From contig NZ_JAFMSU010000003.1 in assembly GCF_017916365.1 (NCBI RefSeq), positions 310,001-374,000 on the forward strand: DNA of 64,000 bases, in the 5' to 3' direction. Shown here one piece after another: positions 33,018 through 41,325 of the stretch; positions within the stretch are counted from its first letter, which is position 1; every line of letters begins with the position of its first letter. A model generated the notes under the pieces. The model did no database searches, had not been told where the DNA came from, and worked only from the letters and a program-made list of their open reading frames with translations. The position numbers were made by a program, and so were the translations under genes. Source of the stretch: Rufibacter roseolus. GTDB lineage: Bacteria; Bacteroidota; Bacteroidia; Cytophagales; Hymenobacteraceae.

Positions 33018-33671
33018 ATGAAGTTCCCCTACTTTCTCCTTTGCCTCGGTTTTCTGTTATTTTTATCTCTTGAGAGTGCCTTCGCACAGCACTGGATGCC
33101 GCCCGTACCGCTGATTCCCAATCCTAAGCTCAAGGACCTGGCCATGGCTAATTACAGTGACAGCCTGAAATCTTATGTGATTGAATACAACCCCGAGTTG
33201 GCCATAGAAGTGGGACCATTTGTGACCGCTTACTTCCAGGCCCATGAGTACGGGCACATCTACCGCAACCACGTGAACAAAAAGAAGCTGCGCCACCAAG
33301 ACCATTTGAATATGCTGCAACTGAACCAGGACATGGAAACCGGGGCAGACCTATACGCCGTTGAGACGCTGTATGAGCAAGACAAATCCATTGTGCTGGC
33401 CATGCTGCACTACCTCAAAAACACCGAAAAGGAAGACCTGCAGCACCTGTCCCGCAAAGACAGAATCAACGCCCTGGAGCAGCACTTTTACTATCTCTCC
33501 TCTTTTGTCCGCGAAAATGTGGATTGCACGCACAGCGCCCATGGCCAGGACCAAATTCCCTGTTCCCATTATAATGCAGCCGGTAAACCACAGCACAGCC
33601 ATGATTATGTTCCCTGCCTGCATATCGCGCACCTGGAGGGACACATCATTGTAAAGAAAGTAACCGAGTGA
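33018..33671 (+). CDS. secreted HExxH putative zinc metallopeptidase with His/Cys-rich C-terminus
   Basis: 217 residues. Signal peptide about 1-23 (SAFAQ). HEYGH (76-80) is a perfect HExxH zinc motif within FQAHEYGHIYRNH, and DMETGADLYAVETLY (105-119) supplies the downstream acidic ligand expected in gluzincin-type enzymes. The tail (about 170-205) has two related modules: HSAHGQDQIPCSH and HSHDYVPCLH, each a His cluster followed by P-C-x-H, likely to bind metal. It is transcribed alone. Family not recognised; peptidase activity and tail function are inferred. Confidence 0.75.
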   Translation: MKFPYFLLCLGFLLFLSLESAFAQHWMPPVPLIPNPKLKDLAMANYSDSLKSYVIEYNPELAIEVGPFVTAYFQAHEYGHIYRNHVNKKKLRHQDHLNMLQLNQDMETGADLYAVETLYEQDKSIVLAMLHYLKNTEKEDLQHLSRKDRINALEQHFYYLSSFVRENVDCTHSAHGQDQIPCSHYNAAGKPQHSHDYVPCLHIAHLEGHIIVKKVTE

Positions 33672-33703
33672 TTTTTCTGGTCATTCAGCTTCTCTCACCT
33701 AAA

Positions 33704-33740
33704 ATCGAATTGGGCCCGTTTTACAGAAAACAGGCTTGAA
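33704..33740. repeat. intergenic palindrome family copy at a gene-remnant junction
   Basis: AATTGGGCCCGTTTT, ACAG, AAAACAGGCTTGAAG. Its right arm runs directly into the glycosidase remnant at 33733. Confidence 0.7.
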
Positions 33741-33831
33741 GTGGACCGTGGAGCCGGGCACGTTCAAGATCATGGTGGGCAGCTCCTCGGAAGACATTAG
33801 GGAAAGCAAAGAAGTCACCATTCCTGAGTAG
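33733..33831 (+). pseudogene. remnant of a GH3 beta-glucosidase, C-terminal Fn3-like end
   Basis: An open frame of 32 codons ending in TAG reads WTVEPGTFKIMVGSSSEDI followed by RESKEVTI. This is the last strand pair of the fibronectin-III-like domain that ends glycoside hydrolase family 3 beta-glucosidases. No start or catalytic domain is upstream, so it is the 3' scar of a deleted gene. The palindrome copy marks the deletion edge. Confidence 0.75.
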
Positions 33832-34205
33832 CCCTGCGCACTGATTTGACTTCTACTAAAATTCTGATTCCGGCCTGAAAATGCCTTCAAAAGCTATGAA
33901 TGGTCAGCGTCAGGATTTTCCTTTTTCAGCCCATGGCAGATTGACCTTTTTCTATCCTTGGGCACCTGCAGACCCATCTGTAACCGAGGTTTTCCAGGGA
34001 ATAACACCTAAATTTTTACAAGTTGCCAGTGACAGCTCTTGGACCTAAAACAAAAATAAAAAGGAGCCTCTTTCTACCCACATTCCGTTAGGGACAGGCC
34101 GTTATATTCCTCCAAAACTATGTTAGTCGAAGCTCGTAAACCTAAGTATCTGGGCTGTTTATCAATATTTTACATAAAAGCGCATTTATTAAGAGTTAAC
34201 AAGCT
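33832..34205. other. non-coding gap upstream of DoxX gene
   Basis: No gene or strong structure seen. The last 100 bases are AT-rich and probably contain the promoter. Confidence 0.45.
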
Positions 34206-34616
34206 ATGGACAGAACAATAGGAAGATACGCACCTCAGGCCTATGCGCTCCTGCGCATTGTGGCCGGGCTCATGTTTGCGATGCACGGAACGCAAAAGCT
34301 ATTCGGTTTTCCGGGCGACAAACCTGCTGCGGATATTGCCTCTATGATGGGCGTGGCCGGTATTATTGAACTGGTGGCGGGCATTATGATCGCGATTGGT
34401 TTACTCACCAGCTGGGCCGCTTTCATTGCCGCCGGTCTCATGGCGGTGGCCTATTTCATGGCCCATGCGGCCCAAAACCCTTTGCCTATCGTTAACCAAG
34501 GCGAGCTAGCGGTTCTGTACTGTTTCGTGTTCCTGTACATTGCCGCGGCAGGCTCCGGGGTATGGAGCGTGGATAACAGCAGAAGAGGGTACATCCGGTC
34601 ACCCTTGACCCGCTAA
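34206..34616 (+). CDS. DoxX family membrane protein
   Basis: 136 residues with four predicted membrane helices (about 10-30, 45-67, 70-90, 98-120). The family segment LLRIVAGLMFAMHGTQKLFGFPGD is conserved, then IIELVAGIMIAIGLLT and MAVAYFMAHAA. DoxX/DoxD-like inner-membrane proteins are linked to respiratory or thiol/oxidative metabolism, but the exact role is unproven. Monocistronic, with a terminator at 34642-34676. Confidence 0.92.
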   Translation: MDRTIGRYAPQAYALLRIVAGLMFAMHGTQKLFGFPGDKPAADIASMMGVAGIIELVAGIMIAIGLLTSWAAFIAAGLMAVAYFMAHAAQNPLPIVNQGELAVLYCFVFLYIAAAGSGVWSVDNSRRGYIRSPLTR

Positions 34617-34641
34617 AGTGCGCAACAATCTGATGAGAAAG

Positions 34642-34676
34642 AAAAAGGAGGCACCAGTTCTGGCACCTCCTTTTTT
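34642..34676 (+). terminator. Rho-independent terminator of DoxX gene
   Basis: AAAAAGGAGG (34642-34651) pairs with CCTCCTTTTT (34666-34675), with an inner CCA/TGG stem around a 2x2 mismatch; a T-run follows. Confidence 0.85.
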
Positions 34677-34711
34677 ATTTTAAGGCCATTTTGCAGGAAA
34701 CGCCCCTGAAC
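34677..34711. repeat. intergenic palindrome family copy
   Basis: TTTTAAGGCCATTTT, GCAG, GAAACGCCCCTGAAC, immediately after the DoxX terminator. Confidence 0.6.
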
Positions 34712-34765
34712 TGGAATTGGGTTAAAAAACTGCAGAATCTCAATGCTGGATTTCAAATCACGGGC

Positions 34766-35029
34766 TTAACAGTCACAGGTGAAATCACGGCTGTTGTACT
34801 CGTCTGAGGCCACGTCGCCCACTTTCACCAGATTGTCAAACCTGATTTCCTCCCCGTTGACCAGCTCCAGATACTGGGCTCCGTTCTTTTCCTCCACTTT
34901 CTTGATCATAGAGGTAACAGACAGGTATTCGTTCAGGTCGGTGCGGTACTGGATCTTCAGGAATTTCCGTTTAGAAACCGCCTCTTCAACCGCTTGCATC
35001 AAGGGTTCATCCATGGTATTTGCCATCAC
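34766..35029 (-). CDS. small protein with SH3-like beta-barrel pattern, unassigned
   Basis: 87 residues (starts at 35029, 35026 or 35014 are all possible; the last gives MDEPLMQAVEEAVSK). A short helix is followed by strands FLKIQYRTD, YLSVTSMIKKVEE, AQYLELVNGEEIRFDNLVKVGDV, resembling small Sm/SH3-like or Rof/WYL-like domains that bind RNA or protein. It ends with a CDC motif. I cannot place it in a family with confidence. Confidence 0.65.
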   Translation of the reverse strand: MMANTMDEPLMQAVEEAVSKRKFLKIQYRTDLNEYLSVTSMIKKVEEKNGAQYLELVNGEEIRFDNLVKVGDVASDEYNSRDFTCDC

Positions 35030-35056
35030 ACTAAAAATTAAGGTAAGTCACTAAGG

Positions 35057-35095
35057 TATTTTACGGCTGTTTTCACAAAAACGAGGCGAAAAAGG
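35057..35095. repeat. intergenic palindrome family copy
   Basis: TATTTTACGGCTGTTTT, CAC, AAAAACGAGGCGAAAAAG, between two minus-strand genes. Confidence 0.6.
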
Positions 35096-35140
35096 AAGCA
35101 ATAAGCACTTTCCTCTTTTTCCCTGTAGACAAACCCTGGT

Positions 35141-35947
35141 TTACACGGTGGCGCCCACCAGTTGCTGCAGGACCTCAACCACCCCGTTCTGGCTGTTGCT
35201 TTTAGCCCTGAACCTTGATACTTCCTTTATCTCTGGGTGGGCGTTCTCCATGGCGTAGCTGAAATAGGCTTTCTCCATCATCTTCAGGTCGTTGAGGTAA
35301 TCCCCGAAGACCATGGTTTGCTCCGGCGTGATGTTGTACTTCTGCTGAATCACCTCCATGCCGCGGCCTTTGTTCGCTTGTTTGTCGCAGATGTCCAGCC
35401 AGATCTTACCGGAGACGGTGACCTGCAGATGGGCCCTTTCCTCCTGGAAATACGTGTTGCTGTTGCCCTCGGCCCCGGCCAGGTCACAAAGCGCGATCTT
35501 CAGGAACTGGTCATCTTCCACGGCCAGCAGGTCTTCCACCACTTCTACGGCATCATAGTACAGGTTCACCTGGTCCATGAACTCAGGACTGGTGTTTTCC
35601 ACGTAGGCAGATTTCTTTCCGCAGAGCACGATGTACACGCCGGGAATGGTTCTGGCTTTTTGCAGAAGCTGTTTGGTGATGCCGTGGTCCATGGCCTGCA
35701 CCAGCAGTTCCTGGCCCTGGTACACTACGTAACTGCCATTCTCAGCCAGGAAAATGATTTCGTCTTTGATGGGGGTAAACAGGTTCACCAGGTTGTAGTA
35801 CTGCCGGCCGCTGGCGGCGGCGAACAGAATGCCCTTTTCTTTCAGGGCTTGGTAAACCGGGTAAAAATCCTCGCTAAGGTTATGATGGGGGTCTAGCAGG
35901 GTGCCGTCCATGTCGGTGGCCACCAGCTTAATGTTTGAAAAATCCAT
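35141..35947 (-). CDS. Cof-type HAD-IIB family phosphatase
   Basis: 268 residues. HAD motif I DMDGTLLD (about 12-19), motif II region AAASGR (about 43-48), Lys motif III (KANKG-like, QANKGRGMEV) and motif IV GDYLNDLKMM with two Asp (near 216-220). A type IIB cap lies between motifs II and III. Members dephosphorylate sugar phosphates or cofactors in the cytoplasm. All catalytic residues are intact. The substrate cannot be told. Confidence 0.93.
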   Translation of the reverse strand: MDFSNIKLVATDMDGTLLDPHHNLSEDFYPVYQALKEKGILFAAASGRQYYNLVNLFTPIKDEIIFLAENGSYVVYQGQELLVQAMDHGITKQLLQKARTIPGVYIVLCGKKSAYVENTSPEFMDQVNLYYDAVEVVEDLLAVEDDQFLKIALCDLAGAEGNSNTYFQEERAHLQVTVSGKIWLDICDKQANKGRGMEVIQQKYNITPEQTMVFGDYLNDLKMMEKAYFSYAMENAHPEIKEVSRFRAKSNSQNGVVEVLQQLVGATV

Positions 35948-36042
35948 AAGTAAAAAATCTCCAGCGGCGCTGGTCCTTCAGTATGCCGCAAGGTACTCAT
36001 TACCGCTCAGCCTTCCTGAAAGTTGTGTTTTTTCCTCTGAAA

Positions 36043-36082
36043 ACGTATTTAGGGCCTATTATTGTAAAAATAAGCCCCAAAC
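36043..36082. repeat. intergenic palindrome family copy
   Basis: ACGTATTTAGGGCCTATT, ATTGT, AAAAATAAGCCCCAAAC; downstream of the multi-PAS kinase. Confidence 0.7.
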
Positions 36083-36101
36083 AGGCTGCCGCGGGTAAAA
36101 C

Positions 36102-38642
36102 CTACTTCCTGTAAAGCGGATTCTTGAGGTAGACTTTGAAGGTAGTGCCCTCGCCCAAGTTGCTTTCCACCTCAATCTTGCCACCGGCATTGTCCACAAT
36201 GCGTTTCACCATGTACAGCCCCACACCAGAGCCTTCCACGTGGTCATGGAAACGGCGGAACATGGAGAACAGCTGCTTTTGCTGGGCAGGTCCCAGGCCC
36301 AAGCCGTTGTCCTGCACCTTAAGCACCATGTATTCAGCCGTTAGATGGCAGCTTACCATCACCTGGGGAATGCGGTCTGGGTGGCGGTATTTAATGGCGT
36401 TGGAGAGCAGGTTATAGATGATGCTGCGCAGGTTCTTCTCTGAGAAAGTAACGTGGGTGCAGCTTATTACCGAGGTTTGGATCTGCGCCCCTGCTTTCTG
36501 GATATTCTGGTCCAGGTCCAGGATAACTTCCTTCACCAAGTCCTCCAGGTTCACCACTTTGGCCTCTGTGATATGGTCTTTCTGCAGCCGGGTGATCTCG
36601 GTGAGGTTATTGATGGTTTTCTTGAAGCGTTCAATGGACCCTTTCATCATGCCCAGAATGTTGCCTACCTCTTCCAGCTCCAGGCTTTCAGGTGGCAATT
36701 CCAGCAGCAACTCGCCCATAAGCATCTCAATGTTGGAGATAGGTGCCCGCAGGTCATGGGAGGCCGTGTAGATGAAGTTGTCCAGGTCTGAGTTGGTGTG
36801 GAGCAGCTGCTGGTTTGTGGCCTGCAGGTCTTCGTTGGCGGTGGCCAGTTCCTCGGCGATGGCTTTGGCTTCCTGCTCGCTTTTCTCCAGCGCCCGGCGG
36901 GCTTCCACCCGCTCGGTGACGTCGGTGACCAGGGTATAGAAACCTTGGACCACCCCATCCCGGATATCCGGCACGTAACTGGTCTGGATGTGTTTCGTGA
37001 AATCGTTGCGGTAAGGCATTTCGGCCTCAAAGTCCAGCCGCTCACCGGCCAGGGCTCTATCAATGTAGCCTTTCACGTTTTGGTAGGCTTTTTCGCCAAT
37101 CACCTCTAAAACACTGCGCCCCAGAAAGCCCCCCGGTTTATTAGGGAACCAGGTTTCATAGGCCTTGTTTGTAAAGCGATAGACCTGGTCCTTGTCAAGG
37201 TACCCAATGAGCACCGGCAATGAATCTGTGATGAGCTGCAGTTGCCGGGCGCCGGCCTCCACTGCCCGGCGGGCTTCAATCTGCTCAGTCACCTCAAAGG
37301 CCAGCACCAGAATGCCGTCTATGAGGCCGTGCTCATTGTAGCGCGCCTGCTGGATGTATTTAAAGTACCTGTCCTCCAGAACGCCGTCGCCGGGTCGGGC
37401 CAGCGGTATGTGCATTCCCTCTTCCTCGTGGGTTTTGCCGGTTTCATACACCTCGCGGAGGGTCCGATATACATCATTGTGCTCAATCTCTGGCAAAGCC
37501 TCCAGAATGGACTTGCCCAGAAGCTCTCGGCCGGGAAACAGTTGCTGATAGATGGGGTTCACCAGTTCAAACACCAGCTCAGGCCCTTCCAGAATGCAGA
37601 TGGCCGCCGGGGCATCGGTGAAGAGGCGCTCCAGGCGTTGTTTCTGCTTCTCGGCTATTGACTGGGCTATTTGCAGGGCTTTGGTGCGCCGCTCTACGCG
37701 GGCCTCCAGTTCCTGGTTCAGGGCCTGCAAGGCCTCTGCGTTCTTCTCCAATTGCCGCCTTGAGAGAACCACCTCCGTCATGTCCAGCGCGAAGATCAGC
37801 ACGCCGTTTATCTTTCCCTGGGCATCATACAGCGCCTGGTAAATGAAATCCCAGTAAATATCTTCGGGTTCCTTATCGGCGAAGCGCGCCACCGGAATGA
37901 GCACCTCCTTTCCTTCAAACGTCTCGCCGGTGTCATACACGTGCCGGATAATGGCTTCAATGGGTTGGTCTTTCAGCTCGGGAAGGGCCTCAAACAGAGG
38001 CAGGTTCATGAGTTTACGGCCCGGAAACAGCTGCTGGTAGCTTTCATTGAATACTTTGAACACAAGATCGGGGCCTTCCAGCATAGCCAGTGCGGCGGGT
38101 GCCTGCTCAAACAGACGCTCCAACCGGGTGCGCTGAAGCTCTGCGTGGGCCAGGGCGTGCTGTTCCCTTTCCTGGCTTTCCTTTAGTTGCAGCCTGGCCT
38201 TCTCCCTTTCTGTTACATTGAAGGTCTCGTGGATAATGCAGGTGATGTTGCCCTGGTCATCCAGCACCGCCGAGTTGACTGTGTGCCAGTAGCGCTCCAG
38301 GAATTTGCCCTCGTGCTCAGGGTCTGGGATATCGTACCGGAAAACGTCCATTTTGTGGGCCTTGCCCGTCGCAAACACCTGCGCAAAGGAGGCTTTCAGG
38401 CTCTGGGTAGATGAGGCCTCTGTTACCTCCGGGTTATCCGGGAAAACGTCAAATACATGCTTGTCTATAATCTCTTCCCTTACCGTGAGCGTTTCGCGCA
38501 GGTAAACGTCTGTGGCGGCCTGCACCCGCAGGTCAGGCGAAAGAATCAAAAGCAACCCAGGCTGGGACTCAAAAATCTGGCGAAAAGGCAGACTTTGTTC
38601 TTTGGCTGTGCCCTCTGCAACAGAGGAGGTTTGGTTATTCAT
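36102..38642 (-). CDS. multi-PAS sensor histidine kinase
   Basis: 846 residues, no membrane segment, so a cytoplasmic sensor. Four PAS/PAC units: about 20-150 (YWHTVNSAVLDDQGN), 170-300 and 325-455 (two near-duplicate units with RLERLFEQAPAALAMLEGP and FTDAPAAICILEGP), and 460-585. A coiled coil (about 585-625) leads to the H-box with His629 (YTASHDLRAPISNIE), N-box NLLSNAIKY (about 738), DNGLGLG and GSGVGL. The two middle PAS units arose by internal duplication. No response regulator is adjacent, so it is an orphan kinase. Ligand unknown. Confidence 0.93.
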   Translation of the reverse strand: MNNQTSSVAEGTAKEQSLPFRQIFESQPGLLLILSPDLRVQAATDVYLRETLTVREEIIDKHVFDVFPDNPEVTEASSTQSLKASFAQVFATGKAHKMDVFRYDIPDPEHEGKFLERYWHTVNSAVLDDQGNITCIIHETFNVTEREKARLQLKESQEREQHALAHAELQRTRLERLFEQAPAALAMLEGPDLVFKVFNESYQQLFPGRKLMNLPLFEALPELKDQPIEAIIRHVYDTGETFEGKEVLIPVARFADKEPEDIYWDFIYQALYDAQGKINGVLIFALDMTEVVLSRRQLEKNAEALQALNQELEARVERRTKALQIAQSIAEKQKQRLERLFTDAPAAICILEGPELVFELVNPIYQQLFPGRELLGKSILEALPEIEHNDVYRTLREVYETGKTHEEEGMHIPLARPGDGVLEDRYFKYIQQARYNEHGLIDGILVLAFEVTEQIEARRAVEAGARQLQLITDSLPVLIGYLDKDQVYRFTNKAYETWFPNKPGGFLGRSVLEVIGEKAYQNVKGYIDRALAGERLDFEAEMPYRNDFTKHIQTSYVPDIRDGVVQGFYTLVTDVTERVEARRALEKSEQEAKAIAEELATANEDLQATNQQLLHTNSDLDNFIYTASHDLRAPISNIEMLMGELLLELPPESLELEEVGNILGMMKGSIERFKKTINNLTEITRLQKDHITEAKVVNLEDLVKEVILDLDQNIQKAGAQIQTSVISCTHVTFSEKNLRSIIYNLLSNAIKYRHPDRIPQVMVSCHLTAEYMVLKVQDNGLGLGPAQQKQLFSMFRRFHDHVEGSGVGLYMVKRIVDNAGGKIEVESNLGEGTTFKVYLKNPLYRK

Positions 38643-38859
38643 GTATCAAACGCCAGGGGGTAACGGGTGAAGATGTCCGCTATACGTGTTTCGCAGCCAG
38701 ATGGACAACTTGCGGCCCTATATTTTATCTTTCAGGGAGATCAAGGAAGTTAAGACAACTACGGCTTATGAAAGGTAAAAGATTTGGATAGTATTACCCC
38801 AGCCCAGGCGAAGAAACAGGCGAAAACTTTTGAGGAGATGCGGCCGGTCAGCGGGCCTT
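38643..38859. other. intergenic gap between kinase and NAD(P)-binding protein genes
   Basis: Probable promoter region of the kinase (minus). No repeat or hairpin recognised. Confidence 0.4.
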
Positions 38860-39540
38860 TTACGCTTTGGCCAGCACCTTGATGTCTATCACCTCCAGGA
38901 TTTGTTTTTGGTAGCCATTGGTGGCTACATAGATCATGGCTTTGCCCAGGTCCCGGAGGGTGGAAATGTAATGGGGTGCCAAGACCCTTACCGCCGGCGC
39001 CAGCCAGCCAATGTATTTGTAGTATTTGCTAGTGTTTTTCATGCCCGGGGTAGGCTCCAGAAAGGCAGGCCGGAAGTTATAGACGCTTTTGAAAGGCAGC
39101 TTTAGCAGGTCGTTCTCCGTTTTTCCTTTGACCCGGGCCCACATGGACCTTCCCTTTTCTGAGCTGTCTGTACCCGCCCCTGAAACGTAGCAGAAAACCA
39201 TCTGGGGATTCTGCCGGGCCAGGGTTTGCGCCGCATGCAGGGTCAGGTCATAGGTAAGGTGCCGGTACTCCGCTTCTTTCATTCCCACAGATGATACGCC
39301 CAAACAGAAGAAACATGCATGGTAGCCGGCCAACTGGTTTTCAATGGGCGAAAGGTCAAAAAAATTTTGGTGGATGATCTCTTTCAGCTTGGGATGGACT
39401 ACACCGCAAGGTCGCCTGTTCACCACCAACACCTGCGCTACCTCTGGTTCCTGCAGGCACTCAAAAAGCACGCCTTCGCCTACCATTCCGGTTACCCCGG
39501 TGATGATCACGTTGATGCCGGAGGCTGTACTAGTATCCAT
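38860..39540 (-). CDS. NAD(P)-binding SDR-like protein (HTATIP2/epimerase-like)
   Basis: 226 residues. Rossmann motif ITGVTGMVGEG (about 12-22) in an N-terminal beta strand, acidic pattern LVVNRRP, and CYVSGAGTDSSEKGRSMWARVKGKTENDLL with a Tyr-less, Lys-containing segment typical of atypical SDRs (HTATIP2-like) rather than classical YxxxK reductases. Cytoplasmic. Function is oxidoreductase or NAD(P)-sensing, not determined. Confidence 0.85.
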   Translation of the reverse strand: MDTSTASGINVIITGVTGMVGEGVLFECLQEPEVAQVLVVNRRPCGVVHPKLKEIIHQNFFDLSPIENQLAGYHACFFCLGVSSVGMKEAEYRHLTYDLTLHAAQTLARQNPQMVFCYVSGAGTDSSEKGRSMWARVKGKTENDLLKLPFKSVYNFRPAFLEPTPGMKNTSKYYKYIGWLAPAVRVLAPHYISTLRDLGKAMIYVATNGYQKQILEVIDIKVLAKA

Positions 39541-39645
39541 AGGAAGACTTTTTTAGAAGCGTGGACCTTAAAATACCGGTAAGTAAGTGTAAGCACTGGC
39601 GAAGCTACCTAATGGGTGTTTTTAGCACTACTTTGTTCTCAACTC

Positions 39646-40233
39646 CTATTTGAAATAGTAATTGAACCTAATTGGGTACGGCTTTTCTTGCAGGATTATT
39701 TTTCCCTCGAAAGTATTAACCCCACGTTGCGGCAATTTAGCCTTGTATACAAACTTCACCCCAAATTCGCCTTCCTCTTTTTCAACACTATACTCTTCTG
39801 GATGACTAATCCTTACGTAAGCACTATCTCCTTCAACTGTACTTAGATTTATAGATGCCACAAATGGTGTTGAAGCAGATACCGTATCGTTACTGAAGGT
39901 GACATAAAAATTCTCCTTCCTGTAATCATACTTAAAAACTTCTGTCTTTACGTATCCTTTGTTTTTGCCGTGTGCTAATTTGTAGAATACCACCCCATTC
40001 AATGAAGTGTTTACCTGTTTTGTGGTCTCCCTTGCAGTGTCTTGTCGGGTATACTCCAGGTTTCCATCTTCATCAGAGACCGCAACTATTGAAGGGTCTA
40101 ATGATGGGGCTGATATTATCTCTTCTGCAGAAATTATGTTTATGGTATTATCCTGACTTTTAGCCCTAAAAACATATACAAAGAGTAGCGACAGAGTGGC
40201 TAATAACCCTACGGCAATAAGTCCTTTTTTCAA
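39646..40233 (-). CDS. membrane-anchored or exported hypothetical protein
   Basis: 195 residues. One N-terminal hydrophobic segment (MKKGLIAVGLLATLSLLFVYVF), no clear cleavage site, then a beta-rich exported domain (EFGVKFVYKAKLPQRGVNTFEGKIILQEKPYPIRFNYYF). It has lower GC than its neighbours, as has the HsdR-N-like gene. No family recognised; it may sit in the periplasm attached to the inner membrane. Confidence 0.7.
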   Translation of the reverse strand: MKKGLIAVGLLATLSLLFVYVFRAKSQDNTINIISAEEIISAPSLDPSIVAVSDEDGNLEYTRQDTARETTKQVNTSLNGVVFYKLAHGKNKGYVKTEVFKYDYRKENFYVTFSNDTVSASTPFVASINLSTVEGDSAYVRISHPEEYSVEKEEGEFGVKFVYKAKLPQRGVNTFEGKIILQEKPYPIRFNYYFK

Positions 40234-40334
40234 TTATTCTAAATGTGTGTTTAGTTCCTATTTATTCCCATAAGGCGCCATTAACTGGTAATTAATCTCC
40301 TTTGGAAGACAGCCCAGGCTTGCGGAGCTACTGC

Positions 40335-40814
40335 TTATTGAAAATGGATCACCGCTTTGTAGCGGAGCCGGCGGCAGGAGGCGTACAATTGGTCATTCTG
40401 GGTAAGGAGGTCGTAGAGCAGGTGGTCTTCAAAGCCGTTGCGCCAGAAATCGCCGTTATTGGGGTTGTAAGGATTCAGGACGCAGGTGGCCTGTTTGGCT
40501 TCGTTCACATAGATGAGCCCCCAGTTGGCCGGCACCTCGGTTTCCTGTATTTCATTAAAGGGAACACACAGGAAACGGTATCTGCCCATCTCTTGCCCGG
40601 GCGTTTGCCAGGCTTTGTTTTGCACGTCTTTTTCAAAATCTGCCCTTGAAACGTAGGCCTTCAGGAGAATACTCCGGCCAAAAGAGCCAATCCCAATCAC
40701 ATCCGGGCGCGGCCCGGTTTCCTCTCCATCGGCAAACTCTTTAAAAACGGCGGCACAACTGCCCTCCGTCAGAATCCATTTACAGGCACTTGCAACTAAG
40801 TCTTCGTAAGTCAT
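40335..40814 (-). CDS. PD-(D/E)XK-like (MmcB-related) protein with degenerate catalytic motif
   Basis: 159 residues. The fold follows the small nuclease family that reads RPDVIG ... ECKVSRADF ... GMGxYRxLC ... WGLIYV. RPDVIGIG (35-42, Asp38) and VSRADF (55-60) are kept and GRYRFLCVP and NWGLIYVNE match. The expected Glu-x-Lys is Lys52-Ala53-Tyr54 (LLKAY). The catalytic Glu and Lys are therefore both lost, so nuclease activity is unlikely and a structural or DNA-binding role is inferred. The frame is intact. MmcB family members are linked to DNA repair. Confidence 0.7.
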   Translation of the reverse strand: MTYEDLVASACKWILTEGSCAAVFKEFADGEETGPRPDVIGIGSFGRSILLKAYVSRADFEKDVQNKAWQTPGQEMGRYRFLCVPFNEIQETEVPANWGLIYVNEAKQATCVLNPYNPNNGDFWRNGFEDHLLYDLLTQNDQLYASCRRLRYKAVIHFQ

Positions 40815-40980
40815 CCTTTTTGATTTCCTGATTCATGCCCTGGCCATGAAAATGAGTCAGAAATTCTCTTAATCTACGTAAAAAAATCTAAAACCACTTT
40901 CTGCGGAAACAGAAGCGGTCTGGGTCCCCTCCTCTCAGGCAGGCAAAAAGGAATCTCCTTTTCTGGCCTCCTACCCAAAA
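40815..40980. other. intergenic gap
   Basis: Short gap with no gene or clear structure. Confidence 0.4.
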
Positions 40981-41232
40981 TCAGGATAAATATGCTTTCA
41001 CCAGGGCCACCGCCGTCATGAGCAGCCAGATGGAGTTCAAGACCCAACTGGCGTGCGCGTTCTTGTTTACCGCATAGATAATCAAGAAAAAGCAACCAAT
41101 CATGTTCATGGACAAATATTCCACAGACTGGCTGCCAATGACGTTGAGGCTATTGAGGCTAAAGGCCGACAGGGAAAAAAGCGCCCCGGTCCAACCAATG
41201 GCTTCTTGTATGTATTTTGGGAGCGTTACCAT
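40981..41232 (-). CDS. small three-helix membrane protein (CBU_0592-like)
   Basis: 83 residues. Three hydrophobic helices (about 10-30, 36-56, 61-80) with a GxxG-type start (IGWTGALFSLSAFSLNSLNVIGSQ), resembling CBU_0592 or SemiSWEET-like small inner-membrane proteins. Function unknown. Its ATG is 93 bp from the divergent LysR gene, whose target it may be. Confidence 0.75.
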   Translation of the reverse strand: MVTLPKYIQEAIGWTGALFSLSAFSLNSLNVIGSQSVEYLSMNMIGCFFLIIYAVNKNAHASWVLNSIWLLMTAVALVKAYLS

Positions 41233-41242
41233 CTTATCTTTG
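41216..41242 (+). promoter_or_regulatory. candidate LysR-gene promoter (TTTG and TATCTTTG)
   Basis: TATCTTTG at 41235-41242 matches TAnnTTTG with TTTG at 41216-41219, a 15-base gap slightly shorter than usual. It overlaps the start of the divergent small membrane gene. Confidence 0.4.
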
Positions 41243-41325
41243 TTTTTAAGGCAAAGGAAAGGCGGGCACCCCGTTCTAAAAATGCCAATATCGGGTTGAC
41301 TAATGCATAAACCAAATCAGGGGCC

